The notes below the pieces were generated by a model that was not told the origin of the DNA, searched no databases, and saw nothing but the letters and a program-made list of their open reading frames with translations. DNA of 64,000 nucleotides, taken from contig NZ_CP102480.1 of NCBI RefSeq assembly GCF_024662015.1, positions 3,246,001 through 3,310,000 on the forward strand, in the 5' to 3' direction. Of the stretch, positions 24,829-32,785 are shown piece by piece. Position numbers and translations under genes: made by a program. Position 1 is the first letter of the stretch. The number at the start of each line of letters is the position of its first letter. Origin of the DNA: Nisaea acidiphila (GTDB lineage Bacteria > Pseudomonadota > Alphaproteobacteria > Thalassobaculales > Thalassobaculaceae).

Positions 24829-26043
24829 TCAGCCGAATAATTTGCCGAGAATACTTTCCTGCGGCTTACCGTTGCCGGTCTCGTCGGCGACGGCTTCCCG
24901 TGCCGGTTTCCGGTCGGCAGCAGGCGCTGTCTCCTTCCGGGCGTGGCGGACATAGGAGTTAACTGCATGCCCCTGGAAGCGGAAGAGACCGAGCTTTTTC
25001 AGTGCCTCGATGGCGCCTTCCTCGATGCAGTTGAAAACAATGCAGCGCTCCGGTCCGATAGCCTGAAGCGCGGTTTCGAGCGACGCCCATTCCTTTGCGT
25101 GCTCCGGCGTCAGGTGCCGGTCCCACATGAACTTGATGAAATCGAAGCGCGTGTGATCGACCTCCAGTTTCGGCAAAGAGTTCCAACGGATGCCGTCGAG
25201 CGCGACCGGAAACTGTTCCTGCTCCAGCGTCGACACCATGCGGTCGAAGGCAGGGCGCTCATGAAGCGCCTCGACATAGGGCACTTCGAGGATGACGCGG
25301 CTGCGGGCGCTGATCGGTATGGCCGCGAAGGACTCCTCGAATTCGCCCTCGTTGACCACCGTGCTGTTCACGTTGACGGTGAAGGTCTTGCCGGTTTTGA
25401 GCCGATCGTCGACCAGATGGTCGAGCATACGGACATCGATCACTTCGATGATCTTTTCGAACAGCCATGGGTTGGCCCGGATGTTCTGGGCGAACATGTC
25501 GTCCAGTGCGTCGATCGAAACGGTAAGGGCTCCCGCCATGGGCACCGGATGGTGTTGTTGGGAAAGATCCCAGATCGTCTGCTCCCGGACCAGGTTCGAA
25601 ATGTCCGCGTTACGCAACGAGGTGAAGAGGCTCATGTAGCCGCCGAAGACATGATCGTCTTGATCCGAGACCGGTGGTGCGTCCGGCTGCTCTTCCATTA
25701 GCCGATGGCAAAGTTTGGCCAATCGGCCCCCGTCGTCGGCGAGACGGAATTGCTGCTGTCGCGCACCGCCGCGACCGGTGCGCTTTAGGAAAGCTCCCAA
25801 TTGCTCGACGGCTGCGACGGTTTTCGGAGCTTTGCTGCTCGGGGTCACGAGCGCGACAAGGTTGTGCGGCAGGCGGTAGAGGTCGCCGGGGACGACATTG
25901 ACCCGGGCAATCAGGGTGCGGAAGAAGATCGGGTCGCTGATGTGCGGAACTGCGGAGAAGTCGACGATCACCGCCGTCAGATCCTCGTGACCGGAAGCGG
26001 GTCTCTTCGTCAGGGACAGTAGTTCGGCCTCTTGAGTCCGCAT
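24829..26043 (-). CDS. Protein with a degenerate EAL-like domain
   Basis: A 404-residue cytoplasmic protein. The second half follows the layout of an EAL (cyclic-di-GMP phosphodiesterase) barrel: FTVNVNSTVVNEGEF resembles the conserved Asn strand, SRVILEVPYVEA lies where the second metal ligand is expected, FPVALDGIRWNSLPKLEVD resembles the loop-6 strand, and IEEGAIEALKKLGLFRFQGHAVN resembles the final 'G-x-x-x-QG' strand. The EAL tripeptide, the DDFG loop and most metal ligands are absent, so catalysis is unlikely. The first 200 residues have no recognised domain (VIVDFSAVPHISDPIFFRTL near residue 27). Start ATG 26043 has only a weak ribosome binding site. It could be a c-di-GMP-independent scaffold or a non-catalytic sensor. 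Assignment is by eye. Confidence 0.6.
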   Translation of the reverse strand: MRTQEAELLSLTKRPASGHEDLTAVIVDFSAVPHISDPIFFRTLIARVNVVPGDLYRLPHNLVALVTPSSKAPKTVAAVEQLGAFLKRTGRGGARQQQFRLADDGGRLAKLCHRLMEEQPDAPPVSDQDDHVFGGYMSLFTSLRNADISNLVREQTIWDLSQQHHPVPMAGALTVSIDALDDMFAQNIRANPWLFEKIIEVIDVRMLDHLVDDRLKTGKTFTVNVNSTVVNEGEFEESFAAIPISARSRVILEVPYVEALHERPAFDRMVSTLEQEQFPVALDGIRWNSLPKLEVDHTRFDFIKFMWDRHLTPEHAKEWASLETALQAIGPERCIVFNCIEEGAIEALKKLGLFRFQGHAVNSYVRHARKETAPAADRKPAREAVADETGNGKPQESILGKLFG

Positions 26044-26051
26044 TGGGTACC

Positions 26052-26063
26052 CGTAACGTTACG
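26052..26063. promoter_or_regulatory. 12-base palindrome upstream of the EAL-like gene
   Basis: CGTAACGTTACG is a perfect palindrome ending 9 bases before the ATG at 26043. It could be an operator, but one isolated short palindrome is weak evidence. Confidence 0.25.
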
Positions 26064-26113
26064 TCATCGCAAAGAGTCTGCCTGATCAGCCCCTTCCAAT
26101 GCAATTGCCGAGC

Positions 26114-26443
26114 CTAAAAGAGCGCTCTCCCGACGGCGACGGCTGCAGTGCCGCACAGAACGGCAACAAGCGCATTCGAGCCGAGTGCTGAGAGTCCCAG
26201 TGTCACGACCAGACCGGCTCGTTCCAGCCAGCCGATATTCCAGACCGTAGGCGCGAGAATGGCAACCAGCACCGCCCCCGGAATGGCCTGCAGCCAGCGC
26301 GAAACGAAACCGCCTTCCGGGATCCAGCGCATCATCAGGAAGCCGCCGAGGCGGGTGAAATAGGTGACGGCGCCCATCAGCAGGATGGCGACCAGCGCGG
26401 TGGTGTCGAAGCTCATGTCGAGGGCGAACAGATCAGCGGTCAC
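26114..26443 (-). CDS. azlD: AzlD-family branched-chain amino acid transport subunit
   Basis: A 109-residue membrane protein with four predicted helices, the normal AzlD size. Family features are ILLMGAVTYFTRLGGF early, VLVAILAPTVWN in the middle and LGSNALVAVLCGTA near the end. AzlD works with AzlC, encoded immediately upstream with an 11-base overlap, as a putative branched-chain amino acid exporter in the LIV-E family. It is separated from the EAL-like gene by 70 bases. Confidence 0.9.
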   Translation of the reverse strand: MTADLFALDMSFDTTALVAILLMGAVTYFTRLGGFLMMRWIPEGGFVSRWLQAIPGAVLVAILAPTVWNIGWLERAGLVVTLGLSALGSNALVAVLCGTAAVAVGRALF

Positions 26444-27119
26444 GGATCAGTCCTCCGACCAGGGATCCAGCGACCCCGCCAACGATGACATGGGCGTTCC
26501 CGGGAATGAAGGAGTCGGCGAGAATCGCGCCGATGGCCGCCGTCGCCCACGGCAGAAGCTGCTTTCGGCCGGTCCAGATCGGCTTGATCATGATGACGAA
26601 AAAGGCCGGCACGAGAACATCGAAGGCGAGCGCTTTGGGATCGAGCGCGGCGCCGCCGATGGCATGCCCGATGGCCGTGCCGGTCACCCAGGTGCACCAG
26701 AGCAGCATCCCGGAGCCCATCAGCAGCGCGGCGTCGGTCTCGCCCTTCCGGCGCTCGCCGATTGCCATCGCCCAGTTGATGTCGGTCAGGAAAAAGAAGC
26801 TCGCCCAGATGGTGCGCTGTTTCAGCGGGCGGAACCATTCCCGCATCGAGGCGCCCATCAACAGCATGCGCGAATTCACCCCGAGGGTGGTCAGCGCGAT
26901 GACCAGGAGCGGAAGGGGGGACTGCCAGAGATCGATGATCGCGATCTGCGAGGCACCGGCGAAGACCACCCCGCTCATGACCACCGCTTCCAGCCAGCTC
27001 ATCCCGGCATCGCGCGCGACCACGCCGACGGCGACCGCGAAGAAAAAGCCGCTGATGGCGACGTGCCAGATCAGCGCCATGCCGCGGCGCAGGCCCGCGG
27101 GGGTGAATGTCGTTTCCAT
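26433..27119 (-). CDS. azlC: AzlC-family branched-chain amino acid transport protein
   Basis: A 228-residue integral membrane protein of the AzlC (LIV-E) family. It starts METTFTPAGLRRGMALIW, followed by hydrophobic segments and the typical FAGASQIAIIDLW, GVNSRMLLMGASM and FFFLTDINWAMA motifs. The start ATG 27119 has GGATCGAGC in front; an ATG ten codons upstream is possible. With AzlD it probably forms an efflux system for branched-chain or related amino acids. The GlxA-type regulator lies 100 bases upstream on the same strand and may control it. Confidence 0.9.
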   Translation of the reverse strand: METTFTPAGLRRGMALIWHVAISGFFFAVAVGVVARDAGMSWLEAVVMSGVVFAGASQIAIIDLWQSPLPLLVIALTTLGVNSRMLLMGASMREWFRPLKQRTIWASFFFLTDINWAMAIGERRKGETDAALLMGSGMLLWCTWVTGTAIGHAIGGAALDPKALAFDVLVPAFFVIMIKPIWTGRKQLLPWATAAIGAILADSFIPGNAHVIVGGVAGSLVGGLIRDR

Positions 27120-27221
27120 GCTCGATCCAATCGTTCGAGCGCAAGGCATGCGCGCGGCAACGCTTCGGGGTCAAACGAGATTTTGTTGCGATGCAATTTA
27201 GGAAGGCTAAAGCCCGCTTGG

Positions 27222-28223
27222 TCAGCCGGCGAGTTTTTGCATCACCAGGGTCGGTGCGTCGTGCCGGACGGCCCGCTCTGCCCGCGGGGTGCGGCCGAAA
27301 CATTCCCGGTAGCATTTAGAGAAATGACTGGCGGAGACGAAACCGCAGGCGAGCGCGACGGAGAGAATCGACATGCTGGTCTGGGCAAGCAGCTGGCGCG
27401 CCCGCTGAAGGCGCAGATTCAGGTAATAGCGGGTGGGCGTGCTGGAAAGATACTTGCGGAACAGCCGCTCAAGCTGACGGGTCGAGAGACCGGCCTTGTC
27501 GGCGAGAGCGGTCTGGCTCAGCGGCTCTTCCAGATTGGCTTCCATTTCCGCAATGACGGCGATCAGCTTCGGATGGCTGACCCCGAGACGGGCGCGCAGC
27601 TCCATGCGCTGATGGTCGTGCGGCTCGCGGATGCGGTCGTGGATGAACTGCTCCGAGACTTCGTTCGCCAGCTTGAAGCCGTGCTGACGGGCGATCAGGT
27701 GCAGCATCATGTCGAGCGCCGCGGTCCCGCCGGAACAGGTAAAGCGATCGCGGTCGATCTCGAACAGGTCGGAGGTCACGTCGATCTCGGGGAATTCCTC
27801 GGTGAAACCGCCAAGATTTTCCCAATGGATCGTGCAGCGGCGATCCTCCAGCAATCCGGCCCGGGCCAGCACGTGGGCGCCGGTGCACACAGAGCCGACC
27901 GCCGCGCCCTGTCGAGACAAGCGGCGCAGCGCGCCGAATACGCGGTCGTTCCTGTAGTGGTGTGCGTCGATCCCCGAGGCGACGATGATGACATCGGAAT
28001 CCTTGAGGTCGAAGATCGAGCCGACGGTCATGACCTCGACGCCGTTGCTGGCTGCGACCGGACTGCCGTCCTCGCCGAAAACGCGCCAGTGATAGAGCGT
28101 CTTTCCGGCCATCCGGTTCGCCGAGCGCAGTGGCTCGACCGCCGCGGTAAAGGGAAGCAGCGAGAAGTTCGGCGTCAGAAAAAAGTCAACGGTTAGCGGA
28201 ACGTCGTTAGGGTCGTCGAACAT
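27222..28223 (-). CDS. GlxA-family AraC-type transcriptional regulator
   Basis: A 333-residue regulator with two domains: an N-terminal DJ-1/PfpI-like (class I glutamine amidotransferase-like) domain, residues about 8-190 (FSLLPFTAAVEPLRSAN, GSVCTGAHVLARAGLL, CSGGTAALDMMLHL), and a C-terminal AraC double helix-turn-helix (TALADKAGLSTRQLERLFRKY, SVALACGFVSASHFSKCYR). This is the family of GbdR, CdhR and SouR, which sense glycine betaine, carnitine and sarcosine, and of ArgR from Pseudomonas. Its effector here is unknown. It could control the adjacent azlCD or the betaine/sarcosine genes further away. The start ATG 28223 (MFDDPNDVP) is chosen because the preceding 20 codons are low-complexity. 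Confidence 0.9.
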   Translation of the reverse strand: MFDDPNDVPLTVDFFLTPNFSLLPFTAAVEPLRSANRMAGKTLYHWRVFGEDGSPVAASNGVEVMTVGSIFDLKDSDVIIVASGIDAHHYRNDRVFGALRRLSRQGAAVGSVCTGAHVLARAGLLEDRRCTIHWENLGGFTEEFPEIDVTSDLFEIDRDRFTCSGGTAALDMMLHLIARQHGFKLANEVSEQFIHDRIREPHDHQRMELRARLGVSHPKLIAVIAEMEANLEEPLSQTALADKAGLSTRQLERLFRKYLSSTPTRYYLNLRLQRARQLLAQTSMSILSVALACGFVSASHFSKCYRECFGRTPRAERAVRHDAPTLVMQKLAG

Positions 28224-28415
28224 TCGTGGTCGTACTCTCCGCCGAGCGGGTTCTTGTTTTTGCTTCCCGTCCCATGCCGGCACGTCGCGAAAAGGATAAA
28301 TCCAAGTTGGGGGTGCCGAGCAATGAAAATAAGGCGTTGAGCTTCGTTTTCGATAGCTAGGATCGCCTTGTGCGTCGTGTGCTGGATACTAGGTCGGGAA
28401 TAGGCGATTTCTTCT

Positions 28416-29117
28416 ATGGGTAAAGGCTCGGAAACAGGCGGGTACGATTCACTGTATGGCTTGATCGGTATGAGCCTCTCGGCGAGCGGAATGAGTCTTA
28501 GAGGGGGATTTCATCCGGATCGGGGGGAGGTCGTGCTCGAATCGGGCGAGCTTGTCGAAACCGTATTGCTCGTCGGGCATTCGGGTTCACGGATCTGGGC
28601 TAGTTTCACCGCTGCCGGAACGGCTGGGCCCGATCCGCTGGATGCATGGAGCCGAACCTCGATCCGGCGGGTTGCCGAGGAGTATGGCGGTCATGTCGTG
28701 ATGCCTTCGGATGGGCCGCCCTATTGGCCGTTCCAGCGCTGGGCGATGCGCGCCGAACCGGTGTTTCCGTCGCCGCTTGGAATCCTCATTCATCCCGAGT
28801 TCGGTCTCTGGCACGGCTATCGCGGCGCGTTGTTATTCGAACGCCGTCTGGATCTTCCGGAGCCGGTCTCCGCGCGCAGTCCTTGCGAGACTTGCGTCGA
28901 TCGTCCTTGTCTCCACACCTGTCCGGTCGGGGCGTTCGGCGATCGCGGTTACGATGTGATGTCCTGCCGTGCGCATCTGCGTTCCGGTGAGGGGGCGGAA
29001 TGTCTCACCGGATCCTGTCTTGCGCGCCGCGCCTGTCCGGTCGGCGTCGAGTACCGCTATGAGAGCGACCACGCCGCGTTCCATATGGCGGCGTTTCTGG
29101 ACGGCTTGCCCGGATAG
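28416..29117 (+). CDS. Small ferredoxin-type protein resembling the C-terminal half of QueG
   Basis: A 233-residue iron-sulfur protein. The C-terminal third holds a cysteine-rich segment, SPCETCVDRPCLHTCPVG, then C in MSCRAHL and CLTGSCLARRACPVG, which is enough for two [4Fe-4S] clusters and has the spacing used by epoxyqueuosine reductase and reductive dehalogenase-type ferredoxin domains. The N-terminal part lacks a recognisable cobalamin-binding region and the protein is 120-150 residues shorter than genuine QueG. It is probably a related stand-alone redox protein rather than a tRNA-modifying enzyme. It is convergent with trcR; a hairpin separates the two. Confidence 0.75.
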   Translation: MGKGSETGGYDSLYGLIGMSLSASGMSLRGGFHPDRGEVVLESGELVETVLLVGHSGSRIWASFTAAGTAGPDPLDAWSRTSIRRVAEEYGGHVVMPSDGPPYWPFQRWAMRAEPVFPSPLGILIHPEFGLWHGYRGALLFERRLDLPEPVSARSPCETCVDRPCLHTCPVGAFGDRGYDVMSCRAHLRSGEGAECLTGSCLARRACPVGVEYRYESDHAAFHMAAFLDGLPG

Positions 29118-29121
29118 CAAA

Positions 29122-29144
29122 ACGGCCGGTCTGGGACCGGCCGT
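29122..29144. terminator. Terminator hairpin between convergent genes
   Basis: Perfect 10-base stem, ACGGCCGGTC with GACCGGCCGT, and a TGG loop, 5 bases after the ferredoxin stop. On the minus strand it is followed by TTTTGCT, so it suits trcR best and may serve both genes. Confidence 0.78.
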
Positions 29145-29167
29145 CTGCATATCCTCGTTCGCGCCGT

Positions 29168-29734
29168 TCAGGGCACTTCGGAAATCGATTCCAGCTGGGA
29201 TTCCGGCGGCGCGGCGGTGCCGCCCGCTTTCGTCACCGCCTGATCGAGATCGAGCTGCGAGCAGAGACCGAGCAGCACCGGATGGCGGGCCGTAATGTTC
29301 TGGGAGTTCCAGTGAGTCCGGTCGCGGACTTTGTTGATCGTGTCCTTGGTCGTGCCGACCAGCTTGGCGATCTGCGCGTCTTTTAGTTCCGGATGGTGTT
29401 TGACCAGCCAGGCGATGGCGTCCGGCTTGTCGCCGCGCTTGGAAACCGGAACATATTTCGGCCCCTTGGAGCGCGCCTGCGGCTTCGGCAGGGTACTCAC
29501 CTGCATCTTCATACGGTAGGACGTGTCTTCCTGCGCCTTGTCGATTTCGCCCCGGTCGAGCTGTCCGTTCTGTACCGGATCGATGCCCTGGATACCGTAG
29601 CTCACTTCGCCGTCGGCGATGGCCTGGACCTCAAGCGAATGCAGGCCGCAGAAGTCGGCGATCTGCTCGAAGGTCAGCGCGGTATTGTCGATCAGCCAGA
29701 CGGCGGTGGCCTTCGGCATCAGCGGTTGCGCCAT
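29168..29734 (-). CDS. trcR: DUF1013 cell-cycle transcriptional regulator TrcR
   Basis: A 188-residue alphaproteobacterial protein of PF06242. Conserved pieces are PLMPKATAVWLIDNTALTFEQIADFCGLH at the N-terminus and LVKHHPELKDAQIAKLVGTTKDTINKVRDRTHWN, a helix-turn-helix-like segment, near residue 115. AAGGAGATATC before the ATG is an excellent ribosome binding site. The family is widely conserved in Alphaproteobacteria and has been named cell cycle transcriptional regulator TrcR; the target genes in this organism are not visible. The C-terminal ~20 residues are variable. Confidence 0.9.
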   Translation of the reverse strand: MAQPLMPKATAVWLIDNTALTFEQIADFCGLHSLEVQAIADGEVSYGIQGIDPVQNGQLDRGEIDKAQEDTSYRMKMQVSTLPKPQARSKGPKYVPVSKRGDKPDAIAWLVKHHPELKDAQIAKLVGTTKDTINKVRDRTHWNSQNITARHPVLLGLCSQLDLDQAVTKAGGTAAPPESQLESISEVP

Positions 29735-29926
29735 GATATCTCCTTTGACGGACTGCGCTGCCTACATCCAGCCAGCGGATCCGTTCTTGCTTGGTTTTCC
29801 GAATTGTTCTGAATGGTGGATATATAGACCAAGATGCGAGAGGGTCCAATCATTAGTCTCCGGAAATGGCCTCAAGACGGCGCGATTTCCGGGGCAGGGA
29901 CCGCAACCGACCGGACGACGGGAGAC

Positions 29927-30115
29927 ATGACCGTGGATTTCGAAGATCTGGAGCCGAAAAACAAGCTGCGCAAGAAGGTCGATCTCTCGACCTGGAACAT
30001 CGAGGATCTCGAAGAATATATCGAGAATATGAAAGCGGAGATTGTCCGAGCGGAAGCGGCGATCGCGGAAAAGCAGTCGGTAAGCTCCGCGGCGGAATCC
30101 CTCTTCAAACGCTAG
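29927..30115 (+). CDS. DUF1192 small protein
   Basis: A 62-residue protein typical of the short DUF1192 family: a leading acidic DFEDLEPKNK, then DLSTWNIEDLEEYIENMKAEIVRAEAAIAEKQ, an amphipathic helix that may form a coiled coil, and a terminal SAAESLFKR. The start ATG 29927 fits the normal family length; GGGAG is close, only 2 bases before the ATG, so a slightly different start is possible. Function is unknown. It is divergent from trcR, as two short conserved alphaproteobacterial genes sharing a 190-base region. Confidence 0.82.
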   Translation: MTVDFEDLEPKNKLRKKVDLSTWNIEDLEEYIENMKAEIVRAEAAIAEKQSVSSAAESLFKR

Positions 30116-30199
30116 AGGCGGCCCGACGGCGCTTGCGGCGCGGCCGCAATCGCTATATCGCAGGTGCGGTAATCTCACGATTTGTACGGGAACAGGCTC

Positions 30200-30979
30200 A
30201 TGCAGGGAAAGACGGCGCTCGTCACCGGTTCGACCAGCGGGATCGGCGCGGCCATGGCCGCCGCGTTCGCGGCAGAGGGCGCGAATATCGTCATCAACGG
30301 ACTTGGCGATGCGGCCGATATCGAGAAGGGCCGTGCCGCCCTGGAAGCCGATTATGGCGTCTCCGTGCTCTATCACGGCGCGGATATGACCAAGCCGGAC
30401 GAGATCGCCGACATGGTCCGTGCTGCGGAGGACCGTTTCGGCTCCGTCGACGTGCTGGTGAACAATGCGGGTATCCAGCATACCGACCCGATCGAGGATT
30501 TTCCGGTCGACCGCTGGAACGCCGTCATTGCGATCAATCTCTCCTCCGCCTTCCACACGATGCGGGCCGCACTTCCGGGAATGCAGAAGCGGGGCTGGGG
30601 CCGGATCATCAATATCGCCTCGGCGCATGGGATCGTCGCGTCCGTCAACAAGTCGGCCTATGTTGCCGCCAAGCACGGAATCGTAGGCCTGACCAAGGTG
30701 GCTGCGTTGGAGAATGCCCAGTCGGGTGTGACGTGCAACGCGATTTGCCCCGGCTGGGTGAAGACGCCTCTGGTTGTCGCGCAGATCGAGGCGCGGGCGG
30801 AGAAGAACGGCACCAGCATCGAGCGGGAAACCCAGGCCCTGCTGCTCGAGAAGCAGCCGTCCGGACAGTTCACCACGGTCGAGCAACTCGCGGGAGCGGC
30901 TGTCTTCCTTTGTAGCGAGGCGGCCAGCAACATGACAGGGACCACGATGACTCTCGATGGCGGCTGGACCGCGCAATAA
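30200..30979 (+). CDS. bdhA: 3-hydroxybutyrate dehydrogenase, copy 1
   Basis: A 259-residue short-chain dehydrogenase. NAD-binding TGSTSGIG is at residues 10-17; the catalytic tetrad is N113, S141, Y154 and K158. Residues that bind the substrate in characterised 3-hydroxybutyrate dehydrogenases are all present: Q93, H143, K151, the Gln in VAQIEAR and the Trp in the C-terminal GGWTA. The enzyme oxidises D-3-hydroxybutyrate to acetoacetate during polyhydroxybutyrate use. A second copy follows after 21 bases. The start ATG 30200 gives the normal length. Confidence 0.93.
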   Translation: MQGKTALVTGSTSGIGAAMAAAFAAEGANIVINGLGDAADIEKGRAALEADYGVSVLYHGADMTKPDEIADMVRAAEDRFGSVDVLVNNAGIQHTDPIEDFPVDRWNAVIAINLSSAFHTMRAALPGMQKRGWGRIINIASAHGIVASVNKSAYVAAKHGIVGLTKVAALENAQSGVTCNAICPGWVKTPLVVAQIEARAEKNGTSIERETQALLLEKQPSGQFTTVEQLAGAAVFLCSEAASNMTGTTMTLDGGWTAQ

Positions 30980-31000
30980 GACGCGAAGCGGAGGCGCCTC

Positions 31001-31780
31001 ATGAGAGGGAAGACCGTTATCGTCACCGGTTCGACCAGCGGAATCGGCGCGGCGCTCGCAGGCGCCTTTGCCGGTACCGGCGCGACCGTCGTGCTGAACG
31101 GTCTTGGCGGAGCCGAAGAGATCGAGGCGGCGCGCCGCACCCTCGCTGAAAGACATGGTGTGGAGGTGCTCTATCACGGCGCGGACATGACCCGCCCGGA
31201 GGAGATCTCGGACCTTATCGCAAGCACCGAGCGGCGTTTTGGCGCGGTCGATATTCTGGTCAACAACGCCGGCGTCCAGCATACCGACCGCATCGAGGAC
31301 TTCCCGCCGGAGAAGTGGGATGCGCTGATCGCGATCAATCTGACGGCAGTTTTCCATGCGACGGCTGCCGCGCTGCCGCTGATGAAGCGCAAGGGATGGG
31401 GGCGGGTCATCAATGTCGCCTCGAACCATGCCTTTGGCGGAGGTGTCACCAAATGCGCCTATGTCGCGACCAAACACGCGGTTCTGGGGCTAACGAAGGT
31501 GACGGCTCTTGAGACCGCCGGGAGCGGCATCACCTGCAACGCGATCTGTCCCGGTTGGGTGAAGACGCCTCTCGTGGATGCTCAGATCGAGGCACGGGCA
31601 GCGCGGGACGGTCTCGACATCGAGGAGGCAACTTGGCGGTTGCTGATCGAGCAACAGCCCTCTGGCCGGTTCACGATGTTCGAGCAGCTCGGCGCCGCCG
31701 CGCTCTTTCTGGCGAGCGATGCGGCGGCGAACATGACGGGGAGCAGCATCACCCAGGATGGGGGATGGACTGCGCTCTAA
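31001..31780 (+). CDS. 3-hydroxybutyrate dehydrogenase, copy 2 (tandem paralogue)
   Basis: A 259-residue paralogue of the preceding gene, with the same length and 165 identical positions in an ungapped hand count (about 64 percent). S141, Y154, K158, Q93, H143 and K151 are conserved, but the segment after the catalytic serine changes from SAHGIVAS in copy 1 to SNHAFGGG here. This loop borders the active site in 3-hydroxybutyrate dehydrogenases, so substrate range may have shifted. Both genes should be co-transcribed. It ends before a hairpin that can act as terminator. Confidence 0.9.
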   Translation: MRGKTVIVTGSTSGIGAALAGAFAGTGATVVLNGLGGAEEIEAARRTLAERHGVEVLYHGADMTRPEEISDLIASTERRFGAVDILVNNAGVQHTDRIEDFPPEKWDALIAINLTAVFHATAAALPLMKRKGWGRVINVASNHAFGGGVTKCAYVATKHAVLGLTKVTALETAGSGITCNAICPGWVKTPLVDAQIEARAARDGLDIEEATWRLLIEQQPSGRFTMFEQLGAAALFLASDAAANMTGSSITQDGGWTAL

Positions 31781-31796
31781 GCGCTCAGAAAGCAAA

Positions 31797-31821
31797 CACC
31801 CGCCGAGTTTTTCGGCGGGTG
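31797..31821. terminator. Terminator hairpin between copy 2 and the DUF465 gene
   Basis: Perfect 10-base stem, CACCCGCCGA with TCGGCGGGTG, with a GTTTT loop, 16 bases after the copy 2 stop. The minus strand continues with TTTGCTTT, so it may serve both convergent genes. Confidence 0.72.
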
Positions 31822-31867
31822 ATGATGGCTTTCGGGGGTGAAAGCTCTCTACAGGCACATTGGTGTT

Positions 31868-32032
31868 CTAGGGCCGGAGATTGCTCATTTCGTCCTTGAT
31901 CGCGAGTTTCATCCGTTTGATTTCCGCGATTACCGAGCTGTCCGGCATGGGTCTGGTACGTTCGACTTCGAGATTGCGTTCCAGAGATGCGTGGCGTTCC
32001 TTAAGCGATTCGATACGCTCTGCTTCTGCCAT
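31868..32032 (-). CDS. DUF465 (YdcH-like) small protein
   Basis: A 54-residue helical protein of the DUF465 family: MAEAERIESLKERHASLERNL, a short break with Pro-Met-Pro-Asp, then IAEIKRMKLAIKDEM. The characteristic KxxKLxxKDE-type ending is present as KRMKLAIKDE. AAGGAGGG lies about 9 bases before the ATG at 32032, which makes this start clear over the longer frame. Function of the family is unknown; members are short two-helix proteins. Confidence 0.88.
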   Translation of the reverse strand: MAEAERIESLKERHASLERNLEVERTRPMPDSSVIAEIKRMKLAIKDEMSNLRP

Positions 32033-32188
32033 GCCCAATACCCTCCTTTGTTTTGTCGTGAGAGTTTCCTCGAACAATTAGAGGATAGGTGTCTTTTGGG
32101 GCTTGCGCAATCATTCTGCCTCGGGCATGTTGCGCGGTTTTTTGGTTAAAGGGTGCAACGCACTGGATTCGCGAAGCAAATTCTTTTC

Positions 32189-32785
32189 ATGAGAAAATCA
32201 CAAAAAAAGAGGCTGATTGTCGGCATCAGCGGGGCGTCCGGAGTGATCTACGGCGTGCGCTTGCTGGAGTTGCTGAAGTCGCTCCCCGACGAAGAAAAGG
32301 TGGAAACCCACCTGATCATGAGCCGCGCCGCGGAGGTTACGCTGGCACATGAAACCAGCCTCAAGGTCCGAGATGTCGAGGCGCTTGCGGACGTCGTGCA
32401 TGCCAACAAGGATATCGGGGCATCCGTGGCGTCCGGGTCGTTCCGCTCGCTCGGCATGATCATCGCGCCCTGTTCGATGAAGAGCCTCGCCGAGATCGCC
32501 ACAGGTGTGACCGATACATTACTGTCACGTGCCGCCGATGTGGTGCTGAAGGAGCGCCGGCGCCTGGTCTGCATGGTGCGTGAAACGCCACTCCATTCCG
32601 GTCACCTGCGGAACATGCTCGCGCTCTCCGATATGGGGGCGGTGATCGCACCGCCCGTGCCCGCCTTCTATGCCAAGCCGGAGACGATCGAAGACATGGT
32701 CGACCATTCTCTCGGCCGTACCCTCGATCTGTTCGATCTCGACAGCGGTACGGTGCATCGCTGGAAGGATGGGGAGAGCCGGTGA
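32189..32785 (+). CDS. ubiX: Flavin prenyltransferase UbiX
   Basis: A 198-residue flavoprotein-type enzyme. RLIVGISGASGVIYGVRLLELL is the FMN-binding N-terminus; SGSFRSLGMIIAPCSMKSLAEIATG and LVCMVRETPLHSGHLRNM are the UbiX signature, including the conserved CSMK and RETP segments. The enzyme prenylates FMN to make the cofactor for UbiD-type decarboxylases, used for example in ubiquinone synthesis. No ubiD is in the window. Start ATG 32189 is chosen from homology; the ribosome binding site is weak. The stop overlaps the next gene start (GTGA). Confidence 0.92.
   Translation: MRKSQKKRLIVGISGASGVIYGVRLLELLKSLPDEEKVETHLIMSRAAEVTLAHETSLKVRDVEALADVVHANKDIGASVASGSFRSLGMIIAPCSMKSLAEIATGVTDTLLSRAADVVLKERRRLVCMVRETPLHSGHLRNMLALSDMGAVIAPPVPAFYAKPETIEDMVDHSLGRTLDLFDLDSGTVHRWKDGESR

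Noticed and set aside
22985-24955. 656-codon plus-strand frame antisense to prpE
   Set aside because: Antisense shadow with no domain; prpE is certain.
29762-31477. 571-codon minus-strand frame antisense to the two dehydrogenases
   Set aside because: Repeats within its translation only reflect the tandem duplication of the genes on the other strand.
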